Of a DNA stretch of 64,000 bases, positions 1 to 8,986 are shown piece by piece. Within the stretch, counting starts at the first letter, position 1. Every line of letters starts with the position of its first letter. Source of the DNA: Candidatus Woesearchaeota archaeon (lineage in GTDB: Archaea; Nanobdellota; Nanobdellia; Woesearchaeales; JABIAG01). Made by a program: the position numbers and the translations under genes. The stretch lies in assembly GCA_018653365.1 (NCBI GenBank), contig JABIAG010000001.1:390951-454950 (forward strand), in the 5' to 3' direction. Under the pieces are notes generated by a model that was not told where the DNA came from, searched no databases, and worked only from the letters and a program-made list of their open reading frames with translations.

Positions 1-109
1 AAATAACCTTACGTTGGGTTTCTATTAATTCATTAATTCTCTCATTAATGTTATTAATGTCCTGTTTCACTCTTGTAAAACTTCTTATGACTTCTGTTTC
101 GTTTACCAT
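1..109 (-). CDS. N-terminus of a CDS running off the left edge (MVNETEVIRSFTRVKQDINNINERINELIETQRKVI...), coiled-coil-like
   Basis: Reverse-complement ATG at 109 and open frame of 36 codons to the window edge, heptad-like N/I/E pattern. Confidence 0.55.
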   Translation of the reverse strand, partial: MVNETEVIRSFTRVKQDINNINERINELIETQRKVI

Positions 110-213
110 AATATTAGAAGTCTAGAACTAATATATAAATGTTTTGATTATGTTACTACTTCAGAGTAGTTTAAAGCGAAATATTTAAATAGGATTCGCG
201 CTTAAACAGGTCT

Positions 214-531
214 ATGAATAGAATAAAATCAGTAATTGTATCGCTGGGCGCGTTAGTTTTAACAGGATGTGCTACTTTGGATCATTCAGGTGACACGTTT
301 TTACAAACACCTGAAAGGATGCGAAGATTTGCAGTAAAACATCCAGGGATTCACATTCAAAAATTGGAACGAAATGGGGAAGTAGAATTCTATTGGTATG
401 GTAAATACAATGGATTGCATTTCGGTGAAGGATACACAAATCCTGCTTTAAGAGATGGAAATAGTCGTGATGGTGCTGCAAATGCTGAAAGACTAGGTTA
501 TACTGTACAAGATGTGGAGAGTATAGAATAA
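214..531 (+). CDS. Small predicted lipoprotein
   Basis: N-terminal signal with lipobox-like LTGC (MNRIKSVIVSLGALVLTGCATLD). Confidence 0.65.
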   Translation: MNRIKSVIVSLGALVLTGCATLDHSGDTFLQTPERMRRFAVKHPGIHIQKLERNGEVEFYWYGKYNGLHFGEGYTNPALRDGNSRDGAANAERLGYTVQDVESIE

Positions 532-532
532 A

Positions 533-2014
533 ATGGTTGTAAATTTGCTTGGAATAGAAAAAAGAGGCATACCTCATGCTAAATTATTAGCTTGTGCTAT
601 TTTGGCTTCGGATAAACTGACTCAATCTTCTGATTTGCCAGAGGTTATTAATGATTATATTTTGTCAACTGATGAGGTCGCTTTGGGTGAACGCCAGGGG
701 AGTGATCGTGAGGTGGCAATTAGACGGGAAGGACAGATTTTAAATGCAACTCTTATTGAACAACATCTACCTAGAACATTTCAAGAGTTTGTTCAAACCT
801 TGGAAGGTATGTTTAAGGAGGGCTATGAAAGCTTTTTACGAAAGCCTCTTGGTGAGGATGAGGACATGTTATTCTTTGACCCTGAAAACGACACTTCTTA
901 TCATGTGCGAGAAACGCGTAAGGAGTTAAAACCTGGTTTTGGATCTGATCGACTTGTGGCACTAAAATTATTGGTTGAGGGAGAGGGAAAAACAAATTCT
1001 TTTGGAATGGTTGCAAAAAGTTGTACTGCACCTGAAATGGCATTACGTGAACAATTAATTTATGGTTTGATTCCTGAAATTTCAGAATTGGCTGAGTTGG
1101 GAGTTAGACCGATTCCATTTTATGGTAGGTTGGGAAGAGAAGTTTGTATGGGGTTAGCGCCTGGAGAAAATCTTGAAACAGTATTAAATGACCCTTCTTT
1201 GTCTGAAGATTTAAAAGAACAATTAAAACAAAAAGTTCTTTGCGCAACACAGCTGATAGAACGAAGAACTAAACAATACTTGGCAAACCAGTTAGTGGAT
1301 GATGCTCAATTAGGTAATGAAGATGCCCGTCAATTAAAGGACAGACTTGAACAAGCAGTTTATGAGTTTGAAATAGCTAAACAAAGTGATTTAATATCTC
1401 CTGAAGCACGAGCAATGATTCCTGAGTTGAGTGCGAAGGCTAAAAAAAGAATTGCAGAGTTATCTACTGTAAGAATTGGAAAAACAATTCAGCCAGGGGA
1501 TACATATTTCGAGGAAAAAGCAAGAGGTGGAAGACAGGTATGTAATCTTGGTGAATCACATAAGGACGCTTTGGTTGAACTTGAAAGAAGGGGATTGTTA
1601 AAAACACACCTGGATGATCCAAGATATGCAAATTGGAATTATGATGTGAGCACGGATACTTTATATCCTATTGATTTTGGGCTAATTGATATTGGGAGTG
1701 AGTATAGTCATTTAGGAAGATTGCATGATTTGAGTGGAAATCGAGCAAAAAGAGAGGAAGTGCTTGCAGGATTAGCGAGCGCTGAAGATGCAAGACTTTC
1801 AATTTATTTTGGTGGGTTAAAAGCATTAAGAGATCATGAAGACAGAGGGAAAAAAGGATTTTATTGGACTCGACTTCCAATTTGTCATGCAGATGTATGT
1901 AAGTTGGCCGAAAATAATGCTGTTTGGCATGGTTTAAAACAAGATTTTGAAAAACATTATGGTGAAGATTTAAGAAGCTTAAAGCAAGATTCCAAGAGCA
2001 GGGCTACAGCATAA
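533..2014 (+). CDS. Divergent protein kinase-like (APH/PK fold) protein, 493 aa
   Basis: Ordered kinase-like motifs: MVAK, LREQLIYGLIPEISEL, CMGLAPGENLETVL (hinge-like), HLDDPRYANW (HxD...N) and YPIDFGLID (DFG). Confidence 0.55.
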   Translation: MVVNLLGIEKRGIPHAKLLACAILASDKLTQSSDLPEVINDYILSTDEVALGERQGSDREVAIRREGQILNATLIEQHLPRTFQEFVQTLEGMFKEGYESFLRKPLGEDEDMLFFDPENDTSYHVRETRKELKPGFGSDRLVALKLLVEGEGKTNSFGMVAKSCTAPEMALREQLIYGLIPEISELAELGVRPIPFYGRLGREVCMGLAPGENLETVLNDPSLSEDLKEQLKQKVLCATQLIERRTKQYLANQLVDDAQLGNEDARQLKDRLEQAVYEFEIAKQSDLISPEARAMIPELSAKAKKRIAELSTVRIGKTIQPGDTYFEEKARGGRQVCNLGESHKDALVELERRGLLKTHLDDPRYANWNYDVSTDTLYPIDFGLIDIGSEYSHLGRLHDLSGNRAKREEVLAGLASAEDARLSIYFGGLKALRDHEDRGKKGFYWTRLPICHADVCKLAENNAVWHGLKQDFEKHYGEDLRSLKQDSKSRATA

Positions 2015-2818
2015 GTTAATTAATCTTGCAATTTCTAATAAATGATTGGCAGAGACTAAATTTCCTTTAAGATATTTTTCGGGGGAATGGAAAATCTTTT
2101 TTGTAATTTCAAAAACTTGATTTATTTTTTCTAAGTCTTTTTCAAAAAATCCTTCATGTAAGTTTTTAAAAGCTTCAATAATTTTGTTAAGTAATTCTTT
2201 GTTAAGATTTTTTTTGTTTGGTGTAAGGTAGTATATTCTTCTATGAACCCAGGCAACAGTAGAAATGAAACTCCAGTAAAAGTGCGTTTTTTCTTTTTCA
2301 ATGGATTTTTTGGAAATACTTCGTCTACAAAAGTTATCGATCATAACCACTTCAACAGATGAGTTTTCAATGTTATTGGTTTTGGTTTTAAGATCGGCTA
2401 AATCAGTAACAATGATGAAGAACATTCTTCTTAATAGGGTATCAAACTTATCAGAATTTGGTTCAGTAAGGTTTTCTAAGAGAATGTGAGGTGATGTTTT
2501 AGTTATTTGCCAACCTAGTAGTTTTGGGAGAGCAGTTTCAATGGCTTTTAATGCATCTTTGTTTTGAGTGTTTATTTTTAAAACATCATATCCTGTTCTA
2601 TATGCATTGTTTAAAATGTAACGGATAAAGTGATTATTGTGATTATCTAGGGTTATTTCTCCTTCTTTTTTTTGTGTTGAATTGGTTTTTATTGTTAAAG
2701 AATTTTTTTCTTCAATTACATCAATTTCTTCTTTTTTTTCAATGCCATGTTCTTGAACCCATTTTTTGGGGAGTGTGATGGTGTATGAATTTTTTTGTTT
2801 TATGATTTTACGTTTCAT
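1979..2818 (-). CDS. AbrB/SpoVT-type DNA-binding domain plus PhoU-like helical domain regulator
   Basis: N-term MKRKIIKQKNSYTITLPKKWVQEHGIEKKEEIDVIEE typical of SpoVT-AbrB; long helical C-terminus; TATA-like box at 2841-2848. Confidence 0.75.
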   Translation of the reverse strand: MKRKIIKQKNSYTITLPKKWVQEHGIEKKEEIDVIEEKNSLTIKTNSTQKKEGEITLDNHNNHFIRYILNNAYRTGYDVLKINTQNKDALKAIETALPKLLGWQITKTSPHILLENLTEPNSDKFDTLLRRMFFIIVTDLADLKTKTNNIENSSVEVVMIDNFCRRSISKKSIEKEKTHFYWSFISTVAWVHRRIYYLTPNKKNLNKELLNKIIEAFKNLHEGFFEKDLEKINQVFEITKKIFHSPEKYLKGNLVSANHLLEIARLINLCCSPALGILL

Positions 2819-2840
2819 GAATTTGGTTAAGTGGTCGGGG

Positions 2841-2848
2841 TATATAAA
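2841..2848 (-). promoter_or_regulatory. TATA-like box for the AbrB/PhoU gene
   Basis: tatataaa about 25 nt upstream of the ATG at 2818, consistent with a leaderless transcript. Confidence 0.5.
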
Positions 2849-2882
2849 TCTTTCTAAAATATACGAAACATACGCTTACTAT

Positions 2883-2940
2883 GGGAAACGTACATAACGT
2901 AGATATGTGTTCCCTTACTAGTGATAAAAACATCACGGAG
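2883..2940 (+). promoter_or_regulatory. Leader hairpins ahead of the accessory operon
   Basis: GGGAA(2883-2887).../TTCCC(2910-2914) and GTGAT(2921-2925)-AAAAAC-ATCAC(2932-2936) followed by GGAG SD and ATG at 2949. Confidence 0.4.
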
Positions 2941-2948
2941 AAACAAAA

Positions 2949-3323
2949 ATGCAGTTTAATAATGATGTTCCAAGGAGTATGGAAAATTCCGTACAACAAA
3001 CACTTGATGCTATGGCAAAGGATGGATTTATTTCATTAGTTAACCCAGAAACTGGATTTAAACACATAGTACAATGTCCTACACAACCTGTAATGCTGTT
3101 TAATCCTAACCTAGCAGAACCTTATGAACAAAAAGGAATGCTTACTGCAAGAATTTACGATCCGGAAATAAAACAGCTTCGACTTGCAACAAATAAAGGA
3201 GAAAGAGTACGAATCCAAATTGTTGGAGAACGAGTTCGTGGACAGGCATGGATCAATAAAAAACTAACTGAGGATTGGGAATTGCCTTATCATATTGAAG
3301 GTTGTAATGGGGGGCAAGAATGA
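2949..3323 (+). CDS. Hypothetical protein, family A copy 1
   Basis: Overlapping operon gene; DGFISLVNPETGFKHIVQCPTQPVMLFNPNL paralogous to the gene at 5055. Confidence 0.75.
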   Translation: MQFNNDVPRSMENSVQQTLDAMAKDGFISLVNPETGFKHIVQCPTQPVMLFNPNLAEPYEQKGMLTARIYDPEIKQLRLATNKGERVRIQIVGERVRGQAWINKKLTEDWELPYHIEGCNGGQE

Positions 3324-3610
3324 ATACTTTTACAAAATATTTGCCCAACCCTGGATGTTCTTTAGAAACTGGAGTGGCAGTATTGGATGTTAAAACTGGA
3401 ACTTATGTTGCAACTTATACACAAGATCCGGGAGTGCACCCACAAATGATTGTACCTGTTGTTGTAAGAGCACCAACTAATGATGTCAACAGAGTTTGTT
3501 TAAGACAAACTCAAAAAAACGAATCCTATGCGGTTACGCAACGACTTTTGAGTTTAGATGATCAGATTAGAGAAATAGAAATTAAAAGACAAGAAAGGAT
3601 GAAAAAATGA
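3320..3610 (+). CDS. Hypothetical protein, family B copy 1
   Basis: Overlaps the previous stop (ATGA); paralogous to the gene at 6070. Confidence 0.75.
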   Translation: MNTFTKYLPNPGCSLETGVAVLDVKTGTYVATYTQDPGVHPQMIVPVVVRAPTNDVNRVCLRQTQKNESYAVTQRLLSLDDQIREIEIKRQERMKK

Positions 3611-4512
3611 ATCAAACATATACTTTAAATCGAAAAAAAATTGAAGGTGCTCTGGAAAGCGTGTTAGATAGTTGTAGGACTGTGGGAGCGTATAGAGCAG
3701 TTGAATCACTTAATAACGTGTCTGATGAATTGGATCTGGCAGATTTAGTTTTGGAGCGAGATCCAATCGTTGAAAGACTTATGTCTGCACAACTGGATGT
3801 ACAAGAAGCAGAATGGAAAGAGACCAATCAAGAATTAGCAAAAGCATTAGATGGCGATGAACACGCACAAAAAATCTATTTGGCTGAACATTTTTTTAAT
3901 GCTATACAATTACAGGCCCTGGGTGGAAAAAGAGATATTTGTTTCTCACTTCTTGATGGACTTGAACAAACGTTATCTATTGATGAAACTGAAGTTTGTG
4001 CTAAAGCTTATGCAATTCGAGGAAAAGTAGCATATGAACGAGCTGAATTATTAATGTTGTCCGAAGAATCAGATTTGTTAACTACCGAAGCGATCAAAAA
4101 ACATTACAAATCAGCAATAAGTAATTTTTCAAGAGCAATTAAGAATAGTTATGATATCATAATCCCTGAACGAGCACAGACTCTTCACGAGTTAGCAATA
4201 CTGGTTGGATTGAATACAGTTTCAGGAAAAGCAATAGCAAAGCTTGCAGTAGCAGATTATCAAAAAGCCTTTACAAAAGGTTATGTTGATGAAACCTTAA
4301 TATTTCAATTGGATGATATAGCAAAAATCTGCTCATTAGAAGGAAATAACTCTTTTGTGATACAATTGGGAGATAATTTACTTGAACAAGCAGAAGATTC
4401 TCGTTTAAAACAGATTGGATATCGTGCACTTTCTCAACATTGTAGGCGAACGGGAGACTTGGAACTAAATCGATGGTATGATCAACAACTACAGGGGGTA
4501 GAAAATGTTTAA
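3607..4512 (+). CDS. Helical, TPR-like hypothetical protein
   Basis: ATGA overlap; helical repeats such as AYAIRGKVAYERAEL and HYKSAISNFSRAI. Confidence 0.7.
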   Translation: MNQTYTLNRKKIEGALESVLDSCRTVGAYRAVESLNNVSDELDLADLVLERDPIVERLMSAQLDVQEAEWKETNQELAKALDGDEHAQKIYLAEHFFNAIQLQALGGKRDICFSLLDGLEQTLSIDETEVCAKAYAIRGKVAYERAELLMLSEESDLLTTEAIKKHYKSAISNFSRAIKNSYDIIIPERAQTLHELAILVGLNTVSGKAIAKLAVADYQKAFTKGYVDETLIFQLDDIAKICSLEGNNSFVIQLGDNLLEQAEDSRLKQIGYRALSQHCRRTGDLELNRWYDQQLQGVENV

Positions 4513-5065
4513 TAATCACGATTCACAAGAATTATTCATCCCAAAAGATGCAATTCTTGATGAGGTAATCAAACAAGATACCCGAGAATTGGAACAAATT
4601 GGCGGATCCTTTGAAGCAATAGCCGATAGGATGGATCAGTTGATTGAAACTGCAGAGGGGATTATTTCTCAAACGCCCAGGGGACAAAAGTGTTGTGCAG
4701 ATGTAGAACCAAACCTGAGATTCAGAGGATATGTATCCACAAGAGGACTTCAATTCTGTCCTTTTTCAGATTGTAGAAAATCTGCAACTGAAAGTCGAGA
4801 ATATCAGTTTATGGCAAGGGCTTCAGGAAAGAGTTTAACAATTAATAGAATAACTAGTCATTTAGCAAGACATCATTCTCTATTAGAAAAAGGTAACCAA
4901 TATGGTATTGGGGCAAGAGAATTCTATGAACATTTCATGCCCGAAGGGTGTGTAAACGTGCTAATGGGACCTGCTTCTCCAGAAGTTAATGCTGTAAAAC
5001 ACTCACCCTTTGCTCTGCTTATGAGACAAAGAGGAAAATATTCAAGAGGAAAAAATGAAAGATGA
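4505..5065 (+). CDS. Hypothetical protein with putative C2H2-like zinc-binding segment
   Basis: FCPFSDC...ITSHLARHHSLLEKG...YEHF; overlapping operon gene. Confidence 0.7.
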   Translation: MFNNHDSQELFIPKDAILDEVIKQDTRELEQIGGSFEAIADRMDQLIETAEGIISQTPRGQKCCADVEPNLRFRGYVSTRGLQFCPFSDCRKSATESREYQFMARASGKSLTINRITSHLARHHSLLEKGNQYGIGAREFYEHFMPEGCVNVLMGPASPEVNAVKHSPFALLMRQRGKYSRGKNER

Positions 5066-5891
5066 AAAAGAAAAAAGAATAATTGATCAGTTTGGATTAG
5101 GTAATGCAAAACGATTTGATTTGTTGTCTTTGAATTTTAGACAGCGCGAACATACAAACCATAGAGAAGAACAAACAATAAGGGATATGGAAGCAGATGG
5201 CTTTTTATCATTGCTTCATCCTGCAACAGGTATGCAACATCTTGTACAATACCCTACTATTCCTGCATTAGTGTTTAATCCTGATTTTGCACCTCCTGAA
5301 GGTAAAACTGGTTATTTAACAAGAAGAACTTATGATGCGAAAACTAAAACTTTGTTTTTAGAAACTAGCAAAGGAGAAGAAGCAAGATTACAAATAGCAA
5401 ATGATAGAGTATTTGGAACTGTATGGCAAAACTCTGATGGATCAAGACAAACAACAGAACTGTTTGATCTGCCTTATGAGCCAGATGCAAGACGAAGAAA
5501 GTTTCTTGAAGAGCACAATTCTGGAATTCGCGATGCATTGAATCAGTTAAATGTTGAGAGTGCATGTCTTATATATGATGGAAGAAATTTAAGTGTTATT
5601 CTAGAAAGCGAAACTCAAGGGAATCACGTAGTGCATAATATGCCCCTGTCCTTTCCAACTGGAACTCGAATGGAATTGGTAGATTCAGGAATGACCACTT
5701 ATATGTTATTGACTGGAAAAGATTTCGTAGATGTTCATGATGTACAAAAACGAACCGCTAATTCCGCAATTATAGCATTAAATCCTGAACAGTTAGTTCA
5801 AAGAAAAATAATGTATTCTGCAATTGTTCGCGAACCATTTACAATAGTAGATTTACAAACAACCATAAATTACATGGGGGGTGAAAAATGA
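5055..5891 (+). CDS. Hypothetical protein, family A copy 2 with N- and C-terminal extensions
   Basis: DGFLSLLHPATGMQHLVQYPTIPALVFNPDF aligns to family A copy 1. Confidence 0.75.
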   Translation: MKDEKEKRIIDQFGLGNAKRFDLLSLNFRQREHTNHREEQTIRDMEADGFLSLLHPATGMQHLVQYPTIPALVFNPDFAPPEGKTGYLTRRTYDAKTKTLFLETSKGEEARLQIANDRVFGTVWQNSDGSRQTTELFDLPYEPDARRRKFLEEHNSGIRDALNQLNVESACLIYDGRNLSVILESETQGNHVVHNMPLSFPTGTRMELVDSGMTTYMLLTGKDFVDVHDVQKRTANSAIIALNPEQLVQRKIMYSAIVREPFTIVDLQTTINYMGGEK

Positions 5892-6073
5892 ATGAAAATT
5901 ATCAAACAAGAATAAAAAAACTTCCAAGTATTTTTGGAACTTTGACTGCAGTAGGAGTTGGAGCGGGACATTATGCAATGACACGAAATGCAGGAGAAGC
6001 AGTACTTTGCGCAACTGCAGTAAAAGTATTAGCAAGTTCACTAGATCATCTAGTTAAAGAGGTATTAAAATGA
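5888..6073 (+). CDS. Small 61-aa protein, hydrophobic/amphipathic
   Basis: ATGA overlaps at both ends; Gly/Ala-rich helix IFGTLTAVGVGAGHYAM. Confidence 0.6.
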   Translation: MNENYQTRIKKLPSIFGTLTAVGVGAGHYAMTRNAGEAVLCATAVKVLASSLDHLVKEVLK

Positions 6074-6423
6074 ATCGATTTAGAATTTCCTTACCTCATT
6101 ACAATTGTCAGTTACGATCTGACTATGCTGTGTGGGATGAAAAGGAAAAAAGGTATGTAGCACAATATATAGAAAAACCAGGATTTCATGGAAGTGTGTG
6201 TAAACCAGTAACAGTTATTGCAAATACAACTCGGGCTGACTTGGTAGTTGCAAGAAAATGTCCTGAAAAGCAAATGACTGTTCAAGAACGAGCAATGGTC
6301 CAAGGACTAGAAGCAAAGTTCCAAGCACAACAACCTGACTCATTAGTTGCAGGTTATATGAAAAAATGGGCAAAAAGAAATGCAAGACCAACAACAGACT
6401 CAGAGTCTGATTTGCATTTATGA
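6070..6423 (+). CDS. Hypothetical protein, family B copy 2
   Basis: MNRFRISLPHYNCQL...YAVWDEKEKRYVAQYIEKPGFHG aligns to MNTFTKYLPNPGCSL...VAVLDVKTGTYVATYTQDPGVHP. Confidence 0.75.
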   Translation: MNRFRISLPHYNCQLRSDYAVWDEKEKRYVAQYIEKPGFHGSVCKPVTVIANTTRADLVVARKCPEKQMTVQERAMVQGLEAKFQAQQPDSLVAGYMKKWAKRNARPTTDSESDLHL

Positions 6424-6430
6424 GGTAAAA

Positions 6431-7006
6431 ATGAATTTAGGACCAAAAACACAAGAACAAGCAAAAGAATTAGGACTTACAGAAACACATCTAGAAGATG
6501 TGCAACATTTTTGTATTGAATACGGAACATCTCCTCATGCAGTTGTAAACTTCATGTATGAAACAAGATGTTCTGTAGAAGATATTGGGGGGTTGTTAGC
6601 AACGCGAGAAGGATTAAAAACAAGTTTTGCAGTTGCAGACCCTCTGGTTGGGAAAAAATTACAAGCAGTCATTCGTCCAGGGGTTTCATTAAAAGGCCTT
6701 TGGGGATATCATCAAGCAACATCAGGGAATGAACCTGTAGATTCAGAAGAACTGCTTGAGGAGTTATGTGAAGCACATCATAGGCTGCGCAATACATATC
6801 TTTGTCAGAGCATAGCACAAGCAACCCAACTTGCTGAAGTTAAAGGACAACAAGCATATAAACTTTGGTTAAGGGGAACAGATGAAATAAGTTATGACCA
6901 AGACGATGTCTGGGACAAAGAATACTGCCGGTTTAAAAACGATGAGGCACTGGAAGCAGCAAGAAAAGAACGAAGTGAAAAAGGTTATGCAAGACGTAAA
7001 TGTTAA
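6431..7006 (+). CDS. Hypothetical protein, last gene of accessory operon
   Basis: ATG at 6431 preceded by gaggt; helical, HTH-like N-terminal region, no recognised family. Confidence 0.65.
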   Translation: MNLGPKTQEQAKELGLTETHLEDVQHFCIEYGTSPHAVVNFMYETRCSVEDIGGLLATREGLKTSFAVADPLVGKKLQAVIRPGVSLKGLWGYHQATSGNEPVDSEELLEELCEAHHRLRNTYLCQSIAQATQLAEVKGQQAYKLWLRGTDEISYDQDDVWDKEYCRFKNDEALEAARKERSEKGYARRKC

Positions 7007-7114
7007 ACTTGAAACAATTTCTTTTTCTGAAGTCGATAAGCAACTCAAAAGAATCTGAGTAAGTCATTGTTTGTGTTTGGAAAAGTATATAAATAATAAC
7101 TGGAGTTGTTAAGA

Positions 7115-8257
7115 ATGCATTTAAGAACTGTTGGAACTTATGAAGTTAAGGGACAAAGACTTACGGTTGAAAGTCTTAAGTTCAAAGTATTATTTGAAGA
7201 AACGAAGCAAGAACTAAGGGGTTTGGGATTAGACGTTGCTGATTATTTTCAATCTGCTGAAAACCTTCAAGAGTTAGTAACATTATTGGTTCAAGACCCA
7301 TTTAGTAAAAATATTAAACCAGATTTAAGACATCTCATTCCCGAATTAACTGTTAGGTTAATAAACAAAGGAACGCTAACAAAATCATTTAAAGCAAAAA
7401 GATTTGTATTAGCAAAAGTAAAAACAGAAGACATTCTTGATTTAAATTTTAGAATTTATTTGAATGTGGACGAAATCATGCTTTATGCATCAGTAAAGGG
7501 TTCGGCTGGTTTATTGGGGCAGTTGGTTACTACCATAAACCACGAACTAACGCATTTAATTAATGGAGTTCAAAATCAGTTTGGTAAAAAGGTCGAAAAA
7601 AGATTGAATAAGCTTGAGAAAGCTTCAAAAAGAACAAATATTGCGTTTTTTAAAACTCATTTAATGGATGATGATTTTGAAACCAGCATGCCTTTTGTTA
7701 CTTTGACAAACCAATTTTATATTTCATTTAGACAAGTATTGATCGGTTTTCAAATGCTTGTTTTTGAGGAAGGATTAGCAAGATTTAATGAAAAGTTTTC
7801 ACAAGATTTACAAGCAAGAAGTGCAGGATTGTATTACAAAAGAGCTGTTACCCAAGCTAAAATAGTGATAAAAAGATCAAATTTGGTTTTAAACTTACTT
7901 AGTTTAACTTCAAAAAGTAATGAAACTAAACGTGTTGAAATTGCAAAATCATATCTTGCACAATTTGAAAAAGAAATAAATTCAACTAGTTACGCAATAG
8001 GTTTTTATATTTACTTACGAATATTTGCTAATCAGTTACAAACACGAGAAGCAATAGATTTAGTTGAATTGTTAAAAATTAAAAATCCCGTACACTTAAT
8101 TAGGTTATATGAACAAGTTGAAACAGAAAAAAAAGTGATTAGTTTAAAAGATAAAAGCGCTATAATTTGTTTCAGAGACCTGGTGGGAAGGGCCAATCAG
8201 GAAAGAAAAAGGTTAATTAAATTAGCTGAAGAAGAAAACTGGGATGTAGCAGCCTAA
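7115..8257 (+). CDS. Putative zinc metallopeptidase-like protein (HEXXH)
   Basis: TTINHELTHLINGV motif; TATA-like agtatataaata upstream; ATG at 7115 preferred over TTG at 7106. Confidence 0.6.
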   Translation: MHLRTVGTYEVKGQRLTVESLKFKVLFEETKQELRGLGLDVADYFQSAENLQELVTLLVQDPFSKNIKPDLRHLIPELTVRLINKGTLTKSFKAKRFVLAKVKTEDILDLNFRIYLNVDEIMLYASVKGSAGLLGQLVTTINHELTHLINGVQNQFGKKVEKRLNKLEKASKRTNIAFFKTHLMDDDFETSMPFVTLTNQFYISFRQVLIGFQMLVFEEGLARFNEKFSQDLQARSAGLYYKRAVTQAKIVIKRSNLVLNLLSLTSKSNETKRVEIAKSYLAQFEKEINSTSYAIGFYIYLRIFANQLQTREAIDLVELLKIKNPVHLIRLYEQVETEKKVISLKDKSAIICFRDLVGRANQERKRLIKLAEEENWDVAA

Positions 8258-8274
8258 AGAATTTTTGCGAAACC

Positions 8275-8282
8275 TTTATAAA
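8275..8282 (+). promoter_or_regulatory. TATA-like box of the L1-L10 operon
   Basis: tttataaa with an about 30-nt leader following the expected TSS. Confidence 0.5.
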
Positions 8283-8308
8283 TAATTCATCAGTTTAAGC
8301 TTATATTA

Positions 8309-8335
8309 CCCAATATCACTACTTCGGTAGGAGGG
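8309..8335 (+). promoter_or_regulatory. UUCG-capped leader hairpin occluding the SD of L1
   Basis: CCC-aatatca-CTAC-TTCG-GTAG-ga-GGG, 3 nt before ATG 8339; GGAGG lies in the 3' arm. Confidence 0.5.
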
Positions 8336-8338
8336 AAA

Positions 8339-8986
8339 ATGAACAATAAAGACGTAATAACTGCATTAAAAAAAGCACGTGAAGGTGCAAAGAAAAGAAA
8401 ATTCTCTCAAACAATTGAGTTAATAATTAACTTTAGAGGACTAAATCTAAAAAATCCAGAACAACAATTAGATTTCTATATGCCAATAAAACATCCTTGG
8501 AAAGAACTTAAAGTATGTGGAATTGTTGGTGGAGAATTACTAGAAGAATCAAAAAAATCATTAGACACAACCGTATTTTCTGATGAACTTGGAAGTTATT
8601 CTGATAAGAAGAAAATAAAGAAATTAGCAAAAGCACATGATTACTTTGTCGCACAAGCAGATCTTATGCCACAAGTGGCAACAACCTTTGGAAGAGTATT
8701 TGGACCAATAGGAAAAATGCCAAATCCAAAAGCAGGATGTGTAGTACCACCTAATGCAAATTTAGAAGCACTAAAACAAAAATTAAACAAAACAATTAAT
8801 GTTTCTGTAAAAACCGTACCACTTTTACAATTAGGAATGGGAAAAGAAGAAAGTAAAGACGAAGATATGGCAGAAGACATAATGTCAATATATGATCAAG
8901 TTATACACCACTTACCTGGTGAAAAACAAAACATAAAATCAGTTTACGTGAAATTAACTATGGGAAAACCAGAGAGGATAGAATGA
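8339..8986 (+). CDS. rpl1: Large subunit ribosomal protein L1 (uL1)
   Basis: FGRVFGPIGKMPNPKAG signature. Confidence 0.95.
   Translation: MNNKDVITALKKAREGAKKRKFSQTIELIINFRGLNLKNPEQQLDFYMPIKHPWKELKVCGIVGGELLEESKKSLDTTVFSDELGSYSDKKKIKKLAKAHDYFVAQADLMPQVATTFGRVFGPIGKMPNPKAGCVVPPNANLEALKQKLNKTINVSVKTVPLLQLGMGKEESKDEDMAEDIMSIYDQVIHHLPGEKQNIKSVYVKLTMGKPERIE

Noticed and set aside
272-577. 101-aa minus-strand ORF
   Set aside because: Antisense to the lipoprotein with a stronger start and lipobox signal on the plus strand.
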